A DNA stretch of 64,000 nt, taken from assembly GCA_965279735.1 (NCBI GenBank), contig OZ257260.1, forward strand, positions 1,178,001 through 1,242,000. Direction: 5' to 3'. Position 1 is the stretch's first letter, and each line of letters begins with the position of its first letter. Position numbers and translations under genes: made by a program. The stretch is from CAIUGU01 sp965279735 (GTDB lineage Bacteria > Pseudomonadota > Gammaproteobacteria > Steroidobacterales > Steroidobacteraceae). The notes under the pieces were generated by a model, which searched no databases, had not been told where the DNA came from, and saw only the letters and a list, made by a program, of their open reading frames with translations. Shown here in pieces: positions 12,357 through 21,655 of the stretch.

Positions 12357-12746
12357 ATGACCTGGTTACATACCGCCGTTATCGTCTTTCACGTGCTGAT
12401 CGGGATCGGCATCGTGCTGCTCGTGCTGCTCCAGCGCGGCAAGGGTGCGGATGCAGGTGCCGGCTTCGGCTCGGGGGCTTCCGGAACCGTGTTCGGTGCA
12501 CGCGGCTCGGCCTCGTTCCTTTCGCGTTCGACGGCTACGCTCGCCGCGCTCTTTTTCGTGACGAGCCTTGCGCTGGCCTATATGGGCGGCCGCCAGGGTG
12601 GTGCGCCTGCCAGCGTCATCGACCGTCTGGACCTTCCGACAGCGCCCACGGCGCCAGTCGAGAGCAGCGCACCGCCGGCTGTGGAAGCACCGGCAGCTGA
12701 GGCAGGAGCGAGCCCGGCTCCCGAAGCACCCGCGCCGGCGCCCTGA
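12357..12746 (+). CDS. secG: Preprotein translocase subunit SecG
   Basis: SecG is the small non-essential subunit of the SecYEG channel. The 129-residue protein has two membrane helices (about 4-24 and 54-75) joined by the conserved cytoplasmic loop LLQRGKGADAGAGFG. The last ~40 residues are a low-complexity Ala/Pro/Glu tail, common in proteobacterial SecG. It lies 29 bases after tpiA and is followed by tRNA-Leu, the standard arrangement. The stop codon sits in a small hairpin at 12744-12760 that has no T-run. Confidence 0.95.
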   Translation: MTWLHTAVIVFHVLIGIGIVLLVLLQRGKGADAGAGFGSGASGTVFGARGSASFLSRSTATLAALFFVTSLALAYMGGRQGGAPASVIDRLDLPTAPTAPVESSAPPAVEAPAAEAGASPAPEAPAPAP

Positions 12747-12828
12747 TCCGCGAAGGATCATCAGGAATTATCGTTTACGTTTGGAGCAGGCCGCGCTGAC
12801 GGCATCACCGGACATGACAGGTCACGGT

Positions 12829-12913
12829 GCGGATGTGGTGGAACTGGTAGACACGCTACCTTGAGGTGGTAGTGGAGCAATCCGTGGAGGTTCGAGTCCT
12901 CTCATCCGCACCA
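12829..12913 (+). tRNA. tRNA-Leu (anticodon GAG)
   Basis: An 85-base class-II tRNA. The acceptor strands pair at 12829-12835 and 12903-12909, followed by discriminator A and an encoded CCA (12911-12913). The anticodon stem CTACC/GGTAG encloses a seven-base loop with GAG at its centre, which reads CUC and CUU leucine codons. The long variable arm expected of tRNA-Leu is present, and the T-loop is GGTTCGAGTCC. The location after secG is conserved. Confidence 0.95.
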
Positions 12914-12927
12914 ATCTTTCTCTCTTG

Positions 12928-13060
12928 CTACTTCTCTCTTTTGATTGGAAAAGAGAGAAGTAGAGAAGCAGATATGGGCTTTCGCCCATGCATACCCGGC
13001 ATTTCTCTTGAGGTTGTTCAAGAGAAAAGTAGATCAAAAGAGTCGGGTTCCTTCCCCGAC
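12928..13060. repeat. Cluster of four hairpins between tRNA-Leu and nuoA
   Basis: The 327-base gap 12914-13240 has no convincing gene. It holds four consecutive inverted repeats. They are a perfect 15-base stem (12928-12942 with 12949-12963), a six-base stem (12974-12979 with 12984-12989), a perfect ten-base stem (13002-13011 with 13018-13027) and a six-base stem (13042-13047 with 13055-13060). None has a clean T-run after it. Stems one and three share a similar purine/pyrimidine AGAGAAAAGTAG-like core. They may process or stabilise the tRNA 3' trailer or block read-through into nuoA. Confidence 0.75.
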
Positions 13061-13190
13061 ACCAACCCGTTCCAGTCCCGGGTTGGAAAGAAAAAAAATC
13101 AATACGTCTTTTACCCTTGACGCTTCGTTACGTATCGTTCGGATGCCATTAATTTTCCTCCGGAACGGGGTTACTGCGCTGCAACCTCCC

Positions 13191-13206
13191 TGCTACAATC
13201 CCGCCC
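13191..13206 (+). promoter_or_regulatory. Extended -10 promoter for the nuo operon
   Basis: The bases TGCTACAAT at 13191-13199 match an extended -10 element (TGn then TACAAT), with a likely start near 13206. No good -35 hexamer lies at the usual distance, which is acceptable for an extended -10. It sits 42 bases before the nuoA ATG and after the hairpin cluster. Confidence 0.6.
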
Positions 13207-13240
13207 CGTTCTTCGGTGCGGGCCTCTCACGCGGGCAGCG

Positions 13241-13597
13241 ATGCTAGAAAACTATCTTCCGATCCTGATTTTCCTCGGCGTAGCCGGCGTCCTCGGCGTA
13301 GTGCTGCTCGGGCTCGGCTTCCTGCTGGGGCCGCGCCGTCCCGACGCTGCCAAGCTCTCGTCCTACGAGTGCGGCTTCGAGGCGTTCGAGGATTCGCGGA
13401 TGAAGTTCGACGTGCGGTACTACCTCGTCGCCATCCTCTTCATCGTTTTCGATCTCGAGATCGCGTTCCTGTTTCCCTGGGCGGTCTCGCTTAATTCGAT
13501 CGGCGGGCTCGGCCTCGCGGCGATGGGCATTTTCCTGCTCGTCCTGGTAGTCGGCTTCATCTACGAGTGGAAGAAAGGGGCGCTTGAATGGGATTAG
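13241..13597 (+). CDS. nuoA: NADH-quinone oxidoreductase subunit A
   Basis: NuoA is a membrane subunit of complex I near the quinone site. The 118 residues form three transmembrane helices with the conserved YECGFEAFEDSRMKFDVRYY loop, whose Cys and acidic residues line the quinone cavity. It is the first gene of a complete nuoA-N set. Its last ten bases overlap the nuoB start. Confidence 0.97.
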   Translation: MLENYLPILIFLGVAGVLGVVLLGLGFLLGPRRPDAAKLSSYECGFEAFEDSRMKFDVRYYLVAILFIVFDLEIAFLFPWAVSLNSIGGLGLAAMGIFLLVLVVGFIYEWKKGALEWD

Positions 13598-14094
13598 CCG
13601 CCCGCACGCAGGAAGAAACCACGGCTGACGTGATGGCGCAGCGGGGCTTCGCTGTCACCACCCTCGACAATGTCATCAACTGGGCTCGTACGGGTTCAAT
13701 GTGGCCGATGACCTTCGGTCTGGCCTGCTGTGCCGTCGAGATGATGCATGCCGGCGCTGCGCGCTACGACCTCGACCGCTTTGGCGTCGTTTTCCGTCCG
13801 AGTCCACGACAGTCCGACGTCATGATCGTGGCCGGTACGCTCGTGAACAAGATGGCGCCTGCGCTGCGCAAGGTCTACGACCAGATGCCGGAGCCACGCT
13901 GGGTCATCTCGATGGGCTCCTGCGCCAATGGTGGCGGCTACTACCATTATTCCTATGCGGTCGTGCGCGGATGCGACCGGATCGTGCCGGTGGACGTCTA
14001 TGTTCCCGGTTGCCCGCCTACGGCGGAAGCCTTGCTCTACGGCATCATCCAGCTGCAGAACAAGATCCGCCGTACGAACACGATCGCCCGCTAG
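13588..14094 (+). CDS. nuoB: NADH-quinone oxidoreductase subunit B
   Basis: NuoB carries the terminal [4Fe-4S] cluster N2 that passes electrons to quinone. The four ligands appear in GLACCAVEMMHA (tandem Cys), GSCANGG and PGCPPTAE. The 168-residue length is typical for the form not fused to other subunits. The ATG at 13588 lies within the end of nuoA, indicating coupled translation. Confidence 0.98.
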   Translation: MGLAARTQEETTADVMAQRGFAVTTLDNVINWARTGSMWPMTFGLACCAVEMMHAGAARYDLDRFGVVFRPSPRQSDVMIVAGTLVNKMAPALRKVYDQMPEPRWVISMGSCANGGGYYHYSYAVVRGCDRIVPVDVYVPGCPPTAEALLYGIIQLQNKIRRTNTIAR

Positions 14095-14103
14095 GACAGG
14101 TTC

Positions 14104-14814
14104 ATGACGTCGCGAATCGAGACACTGGCCTCGAAGGTGGAGTCGCGCTGCGAAGGGCAGGTCACGCGCATTGCGTCGTCCTGTGGCGAACTCACCTACG
14201 AAGTCGCGGCAGGGAAGCTGGTCGAGATCTGCAGGATCCTGCGTGACGATCCGGACTTGAGGTTCGAGCAACTCGTCGATCTTTCACCCGTCGACTATCT
14301 CGCGTTCGGCAGCACCGAATGGAACACGTTCGAATCCACGGGCACCGGCTTCAGCCGCAGCGTCGAGCGCGATCTGCCTGAAACGACAGGGCAACCGCGT
14401 CGTTTCGGTGTCGCCTACCACCTGCTGTCGGTGACCCATAACTGGCGTTTACGGGTGCGCAGCTACTGTCTCGAAGGGGAGCCCCCGGTCATCGATTCCG
14501 TCAACGACGTATGGGCATCGGCCAACTGGTACGAACGCGAAGCGTTCGACCTGTTCGGAATCTTCTTCAATGGCCATCCTGACCTGCGCCGCATTCTCAC
14601 GGACTACGGCTTCATCGGGCATCCGTTCCGCAAGGACTTCCCGCTGATCGGCAACGTCGAGGTGCGCTATGACGCCGCCAAGGGTCGTGTCGTTTACCAG
14701 CCTGTCAGCATCGAGCCCCGCACGCTCGTGCCGCGCGTTATCCGCGATGACAATCGCTACAATGCACAGCTGACTTCGGCTCCCGTGGCGCCGGCGCCCG
14801 CTCCCAAGGCTTGA
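14104..14814 (+). CDS. nuoC: NADH-quinone oxidoreductase subunit C
   Basis: NuoC (30-kDa type) is a peripheral-arm subunit beside NuoD. The 236-residue protein contains the family signature WYEREAFDLFGIFF and the downstream HPDLRRILTDYGF and HPFRKDFPL segments. It is separate from nuoD, unlike the nuoCD fusion of E. coli. The C-terminus ends in a short Ala/Pro tail. It begins nine bases after nuoB. Confidence 0.97.
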   Translation: MTSRIETLASKVESRCEGQVTRIASSCGELTYEVAAGKLVEICRILRDDPDLRFEQLVDLSPVDYLAFGSTEWNTFESTGTGFSRSVERDLPETTGQPRRFGVAYHLLSVTHNWRLRVRSYCLEGEPPVIDSVNDVWASANWYEREAFDLFGIFFNGHPDLRRILTDYGFIGHPFRKDFPLIGNVEVRYDAAKGRVVYQPVSIEPRTLVPRVIRDDNRYNAQLTSAPVAPAPAPKA

Positions 14815-14821
14815 GGCAAGC

Positions 14822-16075
14822 ATGAGCGAGATCCGCAATTTCACGATGAATTTCGGCCCGCAGCATCCGGCGGCACACGGCGTATTGCGCCTCGTGCTCG
14901 AGATGGAAGGCGAAGTGATCCAGAAGGCCGACCCGCATATTGGCCTGCTGCACCGGGGCACGGAAAAGCTGGCTGAATCGAAGCCGTTCAACCAGTCGAT
15001 CGGCTACATGGACCGTCTCGACTACGTGTCGATGATGTGCAACGAGCACGCTTACGTCCTAGCAATCGAGAAGCTGCTCGGCATCGAAGCGCCCGAGCGC
15101 GCCCAGTACATCCGCGTGATGTTCGACGAGATCACCCGCATCCTGAACCACCTCATGTGGCTCGGTGCACATGGTCTCGACATCGGCGCGATGACTGTCT
15201 TCCTGTACGCCTTCCGCGAACGCGAAGACCTGATGGACTGCTATGAAGCGGTATCAGGCACGCGCATGCATGCGACGTACTACCGTCCGGGCGGCGTGTA
15301 TCGCGATTTGCCGGACTCCATGCCGAAATACCAGACGTCGAAGTGGCGCGTGCAGAAGGATGCGGACCGCTTCAACGAGCGCCGGTCGGGCACGATGCTC
15401 GATTTCATCGAGGACTTCACGCAGCGCTTCCCGGCCTGCGTCGACGAATACGAAACCCTGCTGACCGACAACCGCATCTGGAAACAGCGCACCGTGAACA
15501 TCGGTGTGGTGACCCCGGAGCGCGCGCTGCAGCTCGGCTTCACCGGTCCGATGCTGCGTGGGTCAGGCCTCGCGTGGGATCTGCGCAAGAAGCAGCCCTA
15601 TGAAGTGTATGACCGCATGGACTTCGATATTCCCGTAGGTGTCCACGGCGACTGCTATGACCGCTACCTCGTGCGCATCGAGGAAATGCGGCAGTCGAAT
15701 CGCATCGTCAGGCAGTGCGTCGACTGGCTGAAGCGCAATCCCGGCCCTGTGATGCTGGCCGATCACAAGATCGTGCCGCCGACGCGCGAAGAAATGAAAG
15801 GCGACATGGAATCGCTGATCCATCACTTCAAGCTGTTCACCGAAGGCTATTGCGTTCCTGCAGGCGAAGCCTATGCGGCGGTCGAAGCCCCCAAGGGTGA
15901 ATTCGGCATTTACCTCGTGTCCGACGGGGCAAACAAGCCTTACCGGCTCAAGTGTCGCGCGCCGGGCTTCCCGCACTTGGCTTCGCTTGAGGAAATGGTG
16001 ACAGGACACATGCTCGCGGACGTCGTGGCGGTCATCGGCACGCAGGACATCGTATTCGGAGAGATCGACCGGTGA
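14822..16075 (+). CDS. nuoD: NADH-quinone oxidoreductase subunit D
   Basis: NuoD (49-kDa type) forms most of the quinone-binding cavity with NuoB. It has 417 residues. The conserved N-terminus FGPQHPAAHGVLR, the HRGTEKL segment with the quinone-site His, and the C-terminal DIVFGEIDR are all present. GAGG precedes the ATG. The stop overlaps the nuoE GTG start by four bases. Confidence 0.98.
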   Translation: MSEIRNFTMNFGPQHPAAHGVLRLVLEMEGEVIQKADPHIGLLHRGTEKLAESKPFNQSIGYMDRLDYVSMMCNEHAYVLAIEKLLGIEAPERAQYIRVMFDEITRILNHLMWLGAHGLDIGAMTVFLYAFREREDLMDCYEAVSGTRMHATYYRPGGVYRDLPDSMPKYQTSKWRVQKDADRFNERRSGTMLDFIEDFTQRFPACVDEYETLLTDNRIWKQRTVNIGVVTPERALQLGFTGPMLRGSGLAWDLRKKQPYEVYDRMDFDIPVGVHGDCYDRYLVRIEEMRQSNRIVRQCVDWLKRNPGPVMLADHKIVPPTREEMKGDMESLIHHFKLFTEGYCVPAGEAYAAVEAPKGEFGIYLVSDGANKPYRLKCRAPGFPHLASLEEMVTGHMLADVVAVIGTQDIVFGEIDR

Positions 16076-16596
16076 GCCATCCCCCCGATAATCAACATGG
16101 CCAGCATGGCGGCAACGGAGTCCTGTCCGGCCACATCATCGAAGAGATCAATCACTGGCTGACGAAATTCCCGGCGGACCGTCGGCGTTCTGCCGTGATC
16201 GCTGCGTTGCGCGCTGCGCAGCACGAGAACAACGGCTACCTCACGAAGGAATTGATGGACGGCATTGCCGCGTACATCGGACTGCCGCCGATCCAGGTGT
16301 ACGAAGTCGCGACGTTCTACTCGATGTTCGAGACGAAGCCGGTCGGCAAGCATCACGTGTCGGTGTGCACGAACATCTCGTGCATGCTGTGCGGTGGTGA
16401 GGACATCCTCGCGCATGTCGAGCAGCGACTTGGCATCAAGGTGGGGGAGAGCACGCCCGATGGCCGCTTCTTCCTCAAGCAGGAAGAAGAATGCCTGGCC
16501 GCCTGCACCGGCGCGCCGATGATGATGGTCGACCACGTGTTCTACGAGAATCTCACGCCTGCCAGGGTGGATGAGATCCTGGACCAGCACAAATGA
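16072..16596 (+). CDS. nuoE: NADH-quinone oxidoreductase subunit E
   Basis: NuoE (24-kDa type) holds the [2Fe-2S] cluster N1a of the NADH dehydrogenase module. The thioredoxin-like fold shows the four ligands in CTNISCMLCG and EECLAACTGAP. The 174-residue gene starts with GTG at 16072, overlapping the nuoD stop, and its own stop overlaps the nuoF ATG, so translation of D, E and F is probably coupled. Confidence 0.96.
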   Translation: MSHPPDNQHGQHGGNGVLSGHIIEEINHWLTKFPADRRRSAVIAALRAAQHENNGYLTKELMDGIAAYIGLPPIQVYEVATFYSMFETKPVGKHHVSVCTNISCMLCGGEDILAHVEQRLGIKVGESTPDGRFFLKQEEECLAACTGAPMMMVDHVFYENLTPARVDEILDQHK

Positions 16597-17909
16597 CCGA
16601 GAGCACCGACAAGTATCCGCAGAATCTCTGCATCTTCGAACCGCTCAAGCTCGAGCGTCCGTGGGATCTCGAGACGTACCGCAAGATCGGTGGTTACCAG
16701 GCGTGGGAAAAGATCCTGCGCGAGAAGACGACACGCGAAGCCGTCATCGAGGAAGTGAAGGCATCCGGCCTGCGGGGCCGGGGTGGCGCAGGCTTCCCGA
16801 CCGGCGTGAAGTGGAGCTTCATGCCCCGCCAGTCGCCGATCCAGAAATACGTCGTGTGCAATTCCGACGAGAGCGAGCCTGGCACCTGCCACGATCGCGA
16901 CATCCTGCGCTACAACCCGCATGCGCTAATCGAAGGCATGGCGATCGGTGGTTACGCAATGAATGCGACCGTAGGTTACAACTACATTCGCGGCGAGTTT
17001 CTCGCCGAGCCCGTACCCCGTTTTGAAGAAGCGCTGAAGCAGGCTTATGCAGCAGGACTGCTCGGGAAGAACGTGCTTGGGTCGGGCGTCGATTTCGATC
17101 TCTATACCTATGTCGGCGCTGGCGCCTATATCTGTGGTGAAGAGACGGCGTTGCTGGAGTCCCTTGAGGGCAAGCAGGGTCGGCCCCGCTTCAAGCCGCC
17201 GTTCCCCGCGAACTTCGGCCTGTATGGCAAGCCGACCACGATCAACAACACGCAGAGTTACGCATCGGTCCCGACCATCCTGCGCAACGGAGCGAAGTGG
17301 TTTGCGGATCTCGGTGTCGCGAATTCCGGCGGCACGATGATCTTCTCGATGTCGGGCCATGTGAAAAAACCCGGCAACTTCGAGCTGCCCCTCGGCATTC
17401 CCTTCAAGGATCTGCTCGAGCTCGCGGGCGGTATGCGCGAAGGCCGCAAGCTGAAGGCAGTGATTCCCGGCGGCGTCTCCGTGCCCGTCGTGCCCGGCGA
17501 CACGATCCTGCAGGCAACAATGGATTACGACGGTCTGCGCAAAGCGGGTTCTTCGCTCGGTACGGGCTCGGCGATCATCATGGACGACTCGACCTGCATG
17601 GTCCGGGTGCTCGAGCGCATCTCGCGCTTCTATCACGCCGAATCGTGCGGCCAGTGCACGCCCTGCCGCGAAGGCACGGGCTGGATGAACCGCCTGCTCA
17701 AGCGCGTGCTCGCAGGGCAGGGACAGTCCAGCGATCTCGACAAGCTGCTGGATGTCGCGGGCAAGATCGAAGGTCACACGATCTGCGCGTTCGGGGATGC
17801 GTCGGCCTGGCCCATCCAGAGTTTCATGAAGCATTTCCGGCACGAGTTCGAGTACTACATCGAGCACGGCCACAGTCTCGTCGACGCTGAAAAGCGTCGC
17901 GCAGCCTGA
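16593..17909 (+). CDS. nuoF: NADH-quinone oxidoreductase subunit F
   Basis: NuoF (51-kDa type) binds NADH, FMN and the N3 [4Fe-4S] cluster. The 438-residue sequence shows the FMN/NADH loop GRGGAGFPTGVKW, the second glycine motif GAGAYICGEETALLES, and the cluster ligands in ESCGQCTPCREGT plus the Cys of HTICAFGD. Its start overlaps the nuoE stop by four bases. Confidence 0.98.
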   Translation: MTESTDKYPQNLCIFEPLKLERPWDLETYRKIGGYQAWEKILREKTTREAVIEEVKASGLRGRGGAGFPTGVKWSFMPRQSPIQKYVVCNSDESEPGTCHDRDILRYNPHALIEGMAIGGYAMNATVGYNYIRGEFLAEPVPRFEEALKQAYAAGLLGKNVLGSGVDFDLYTYVGAGAYICGEETALLESLEGKQGRPRFKPPFPANFGLYGKPTTINNTQSYASVPTILRNGAKWFADLGVANSGGTMIFSMSGHVKKPGNFELPLGIPFKDLLELAGGMREGRKLKAVIPGGVSVPVVPGDTILQATMDYDGLRKAGSSLGTGSAIIMDDSTCMVRVLERISRFYHAESCGQCTPCREGTGWMNRLLKRVLAGQGQSSDLDKLLDVAGKIEGHTICAFGDASAWPIQSFMKHFRHEFEYYIEHGHSLVDAEKRRAA

Positions 17910-17934
17910 GCGCAACAAGAGACACCTTAGCGAA

Positions 17935-20088
17935 ATGAGTGACGACCTGGTCAACATCGAAGTGAACGGCGTGCCGGTGCAGGCGCGCAAGGGTCAGATG
18001 ATCATCCATGCGACCGACAAGCATGATGTCTATGTCCCGCGCTTCTGCTACCACGACAAGCTGTCCGTGGCGGCGAATTGCCGCATGTGCCTCGTCGAAG
18101 TCGAGAAGGCGCCAAAGCCGATGCCTGCCTGCGCCACCCCGGTGGCCGAAGGCATGAAGATCTTCACGAAGTCTCCGAAGGCCATTGCCGCGCAGAAGGC
18201 GACGATGGAGTTCCTGCTGATCAATCATCCGCTTGACTGCCCGATCTGCGACCAGGGGGGCGAATGCGAATTGCAGGACCTGGCGATGGGTTTCGGTCGC
18301 GACATCTCGCGCTACAACGAACGCAAGCGCGTGGTGAAGGACAAGAATCTCGGGCCCCTGATCTCGACCGACATGACGCGGTGCATTCACTGCACACGCT
18401 GTGTTCGTTTCACGCAGGAGATCGCCGGTTTCCAGGAACTCGGGACGATCGGCCGTGGCGAAACGACCGAGATCGGCACGTTCATCGAGCAGAACATCGA
18501 CCACGAGCTGTCGGCCAACATCATCGATCTGTGCCCCGTCGGCGCCCTGAACAACAAGCCGTATCGCTATCGCGCGCGCGCCTGGGAAATGACCCAGCAG
18601 CCGCTCGTCTCGCCGCATGACAGTGTCGGCACGAACATCTTCGCGCATGTGCTGCGTGGCCAGGTCATGCGCATCGTGCCGCGGCCGAACGAAGCCATCA
18701 ATGAAACCTGGATCGCGGACCGCGACCGGTACAGCTATCAGGGCATCTACAGCACCGATCGCGTCGAGCAGCCGATGGTCCGCGAGGGTGATGCATGGCG
18801 CATTGTCGATTGGGATACTGCGTTGACGCATGTCGCCGAACGTCTCGGGGCAATGAAGGGGCAGGGCGCGCAGCTGGGTGTGCTGGCATCGCCCACCTCG
18901 ACGCTTGAAGAGCTGCACCTGCTCGCACGCATCACTCGTTCGCTTGGCAGCGGCAATCTCGACCATCGTTTACGCCGCGGTGATTTCCGCGATCAGGCGC
19001 AGGATCCGGTCTTCCCCTGGCTCGGGACAGAGATCGCTCTGCTCGAACAGTCCGATGCACTGCTGTTCGTCGGTGCCAACCTGCGTGCTGAAGCACCGAT
19101 GCTCGCGCATCGCGTGCGCAAGGCAGCGACGAAGCGTGCGGCGAAGGTTTCATTCATCAATCCGGTCGCGTATCCGTACCTGTTCCCCGTGGCGCAAAGC
19201 CTGACGACGAACGGTCTTGGCATGCTTGATCATCTCGCAGCCGTCCTTTCTGCTGCTTCCCATAGTTCCGGTCGTGCAGCGCCTGCCGCATTGGCGAATC
19301 GCGTAAAGGGTGCGCAGCCGACGGCTTCCCATACCAACATCGCGGCGCAGCTCGCCCAAGGTGAACGCAAGCTCGTGTTGCTCGGTGCGATTGCGCAGCG
19401 TGATCCGGCCTTCGCCGAGATTCGCGCTCTCGCGGCGGCAATTGCGGATCTCACCGGTGCGCAGCTCGGCTACATCCCGGAAGGCGGCAATGCAGTGGGC
19501 GCGGCGCTTGCGGGCGTGTTGCCCCACAGGTCCGCTGGTGGTCAGGCGATTGGGGCTGCAGGCCTCAACACCGCGGAAATGTTCGGAGCCAGTCTCAAGG
19601 CATATGTGCTGTTCGGGGCCATAGAGCCGGAGCAGGACATTGCGTCCAGCCTCGCACGCAAGGCACTCGATGCTGCGGAGTTCGTAGTGGCGCTGTCGCC
19701 CTACGACACCGCGAAAGAGTTTGCGGATGTGATCCTGCCCATCGGGACGTTTGCGGAAACATCGGGTACTTACGTGAATCTCGAAGGCCGCTGGCAGAGC
19801 GTTCCTGGAGCCGCGAAGCCCGTGGGTGAATCGCGTCCAGGCTGGAAGGTGCTCCGCGTCCTTGGCAACCTGCTCAACCTGCCGGGCTTCGATTACCTGA
19901 CTTCGGAACAGGTGCGCGACGAGCTCAAGGGACAGATCGGCGAGGTCACGCCTGACAACACGTACGTCAGCGGTTCACTGGAAGATTCGACTGCGGGCGC
20001 TGCCCGCGATGTCGGCATCTATGCGGTCGACGCCATCGTGCGCCGTTCTTCAGCGTTGCAGCAGACGCATGCTGCCAGCCAGCCCTGA
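17935..20088 (+). CDS. nuoG: NADH-quinone oxidoreductase subunit G
   Basis: NuoG (75-kDa type) carries an electron-transfer chain of Fe-S clusters. The N-terminal [2Fe-2S] ferredoxin domain has FCYHDKL and ANCRMCLVEV. The His/Cys-ligated and cubane clusters follow in HPLDCPICDQGGECELQD and CIHCTRCVRF. The rest is a molybdopterin-oxidoreductase-like domain without evident Mo-cofactor catalysis, as is normal for NuoG. The length is 717 residues. Confidence 0.97.
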   Translation: MSDDLVNIEVNGVPVQARKGQMIIHATDKHDVYVPRFCYHDKLSVAANCRMCLVEVEKAPKPMPACATPVAEGMKIFTKSPKAIAAQKATMEFLLINHPLDCPICDQGGECELQDLAMGFGRDISRYNERKRVVKDKNLGPLISTDMTRCIHCTRCVRFTQEIAGFQELGTIGRGETTEIGTFIEQNIDHELSANIIDLCPVGALNNKPYRYRARAWEMTQQPLVSPHDSVGTNIFAHVLRGQVMRIVPRPNEAINETWIADRDRYSYQGIYSTDRVEQPMVREGDAWRIVDWDTALTHVAERLGAMKGQGAQLGVLASPTSTLEELHLLARITRSLGSGNLDHRLRRGDFRDQAQDPVFPWLGTEIALLEQSDALLFVGANLRAEAPMLAHRVRKAATKRAAKVSFINPVAYPYLFPVAQSLTTNGLGMLDHLAAVLSAASHSSGRAAPAALANRVKGAQPTASHTNIAAQLAQGERKLVLLGAIAQRDPAFAEIRALAAAIADLTGAQLGYIPEGGNAVGAALAGVLPHRSAGGQAIGAAGLNTAEMFGASLKAYVLFGAIEPEQDIASSLARKALDAAEFVVALSPYDTAKEFADVILPIGTFAETSGTYVNLEGRWQSVPGAAKPVGESRPGWKVLRVLGNLLNLPGFDYLTSEQVRDELKGQIGEVTPDNTYVSGSLEDSTAGAARDVGIYAVDAIVRRSSALQQTHAASQP

Positions 20089-20096
20089 AGACCAGC

Positions 20097-21164
20097 ATGA
20101 TCACTACCTTCATGGATTTCTGGACCACGCTGCCTGAGGGATTGCGGACCCTCATCGTGACGCTGCTGCAGATTGTGGCGATCCTGGTGCCGCTGATCAT
20201 TCTGGTTGCCCTGCTGACGCTGGCCGAGCGCAAGGTCATCGGTCTCATGCAGGCTCGCGTCGGCCCCAACCGGGTCAATCTTTTCGGCATCAAGGGACTC
20301 GGCCAGCCGTTCGCCGACGTGGTGAAACTGCTGATCAAGGAAGTGGTCGTCCCCGCGCGGTCCAGCCAGTTCCTGTTCGTCGTCGCTCCGATTCTCGCGC
20401 TGGTGCCGGCGTTCGCGACGTGGGCAGTGATTCCGCTGTGGCCGGGCTTCACGCTGGCCAACGTCGATGCGGGATTGTTGTATGTCCTCGCGCTCACTTC
20501 GGCGGGCGTCTACGGCATCATCCTGGCAGGCTGGGCCACCAACTCGAAATACGCGTTCCTCGGGGCGATGCGGTCTGCAGCGCAGATCGTGGCTTACGAA
20601 ATCGCGATGGGCTTCGCGCTCGTCGGTGTCCTGATGGCGGGCGGCAGCCTCAACCTCGGCGAGATCATCGAAGCACAGCGGGGCGGACCGGGCAGCTGGT
20701 TCTGGCTGTGGCTGTTCCCGCTGTTCATCGTGTATTTCATCTCGGGCGTCGCGGAAACCAACCGCGCGCCGTTCGACGTGGCGGAAGGCGAATCGGAAAT
20801 CGTCGCTGGCTTCCACGTCGAGTACTCAGGCATGGCGTTCGCGCTGTTCTTCCTCGCCGAATACGCAAACATGATCCTGGTGGCCGCGCTGACGTCGGTG
20901 TTTTTCTTCGGCGGCTGGCTGTCGCCGCTCGAAGGCTATCCGTTTGCGCCCGCTTGGCTGCAGGCAGCCGGCTTCCACTGGTTCGCCATCAAGATGTCCT
21001 GCTTCCTGTTCTGTTTCCTCTGGTTCCGCGCCACGTTCCCGCGCTACCGCTATGACCAGATCATGCGACTCGGCTGGAAGGTGTTCATCCCTATCACGAT
21101 CGTCTGGATCGTCGTCGAAGGCGCGATGGTGTATTTCAAGGTCGGCCCCTGGTCCGTAACCTGA
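20097..21164 (+). CDS. nuoH: NADH-quinone oxidoreductase subunit H
   Basis: NuoH (ND1) links the hydrophilic and membrane arms and forms part of the quinone tunnel. The 355-residue protein has about eight to nine helices. Conserved loops are clear: LAERKVIGLMQARVGPNRV near residue 42, then AETNRAPFDVAEGESEIVAG and the FLWFRATFPRYRYDQ segment. It begins eight bases after nuoG. Confidence 0.98.
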   Translation: MITTFMDFWTTLPEGLRTLIVTLLQIVAILVPLIILVALLTLAERKVIGLMQARVGPNRVNLFGIKGLGQPFADVVKLLIKEVVVPARSSQFLFVVAPILALVPAFATWAVIPLWPGFTLANVDAGLLYVLALTSAGVYGIILAGWATNSKYAFLGAMRSAAQIVAYEIAMGFALVGVLMAGGSLNLGEIIEAQRGGPGSWFWLWLFPLFIVYFISGVAETNRAPFDVAEGESEIVAGFHVEYSGMAFALFFLAEYANMILVAALTSVFFFGGWLSPLEGYPFAPAWLQAAGFHWFAIKMSCFLFCFLWFRATFPRYRYDQIMRLGWKVFIPITIVWIVVEGAMVYFKVGPWSVT

Positions 21165-21171
21165 GGCGAAC

Positions 21172-21654
21172 ATGCGTAGTTTTTTCAAGACATTGTTTCT
21201 GTGGGAGTTGCTCGGCGGACTGTGGGTCACGCTGCGGCAGTTCTGGTCACGTCCCGGCATTACGATCAACTACCCGGAAGAAAAGACGCCGCAGTCGCCC
21301 CGGTTTCGTGGCCTGCATGCGCAGCGCCGCTATGCCAATGGCCAGGAACGCTGCATCGCCTGCAAGCTCTGCGAAGCGGTGTGTCCTGCGCTCGCGATCA
21401 CGATCGAATCCGACGTCGGTCCGGATGGCACCCGCCGGACCACGCGATACGACATCGACCTGTTCAAATGCATCTACTGCGGTTTCTGCGAGGAAGCCTG
21501 TCCCGTCGATGCGATCGTCGAAACCCGCATCCATGAGTACCACATGGAAAACCGCGGCGAGAACATCATGACCAAGGACAAGCTGCTGGCCGTCGGCGAG
21601 CGCTACGAGGCCATGATCGCTGCCGACAAGGCAGCGGATGCGCGGTATCGCTGA
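21172..21654 (+). CDS. nuoI: NADH-quinone oxidoreductase subunit I
   Basis: NuoI (TYKY) holds clusters N6a and N6b, which bridge NuoG to NuoB. The two ferredoxin motifs are CIACKLCEAVCPALAI and CIYCGFCEEACPVDAI. The 160-residue length is typical, and an amphipathic N-terminus precedes the NYPEEKTPQSPRFRG segment. It starts seven bases after nuoH. Confidence 0.98.
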   Translation: MRSFFKTLFLWELLGGLWVTLRQFWSRPGITINYPEEKTPQSPRFRGLHAQRRYANGQERCIACKLCEAVCPALAITIESDVGPDGTRRTTRYDIDLFKCIYCGFCEEACPVDAIVETRIHEYHMENRGENIMTKDKLLAVGERYEAMIAADKAADARYR

Positions 21655-21655
21655 C

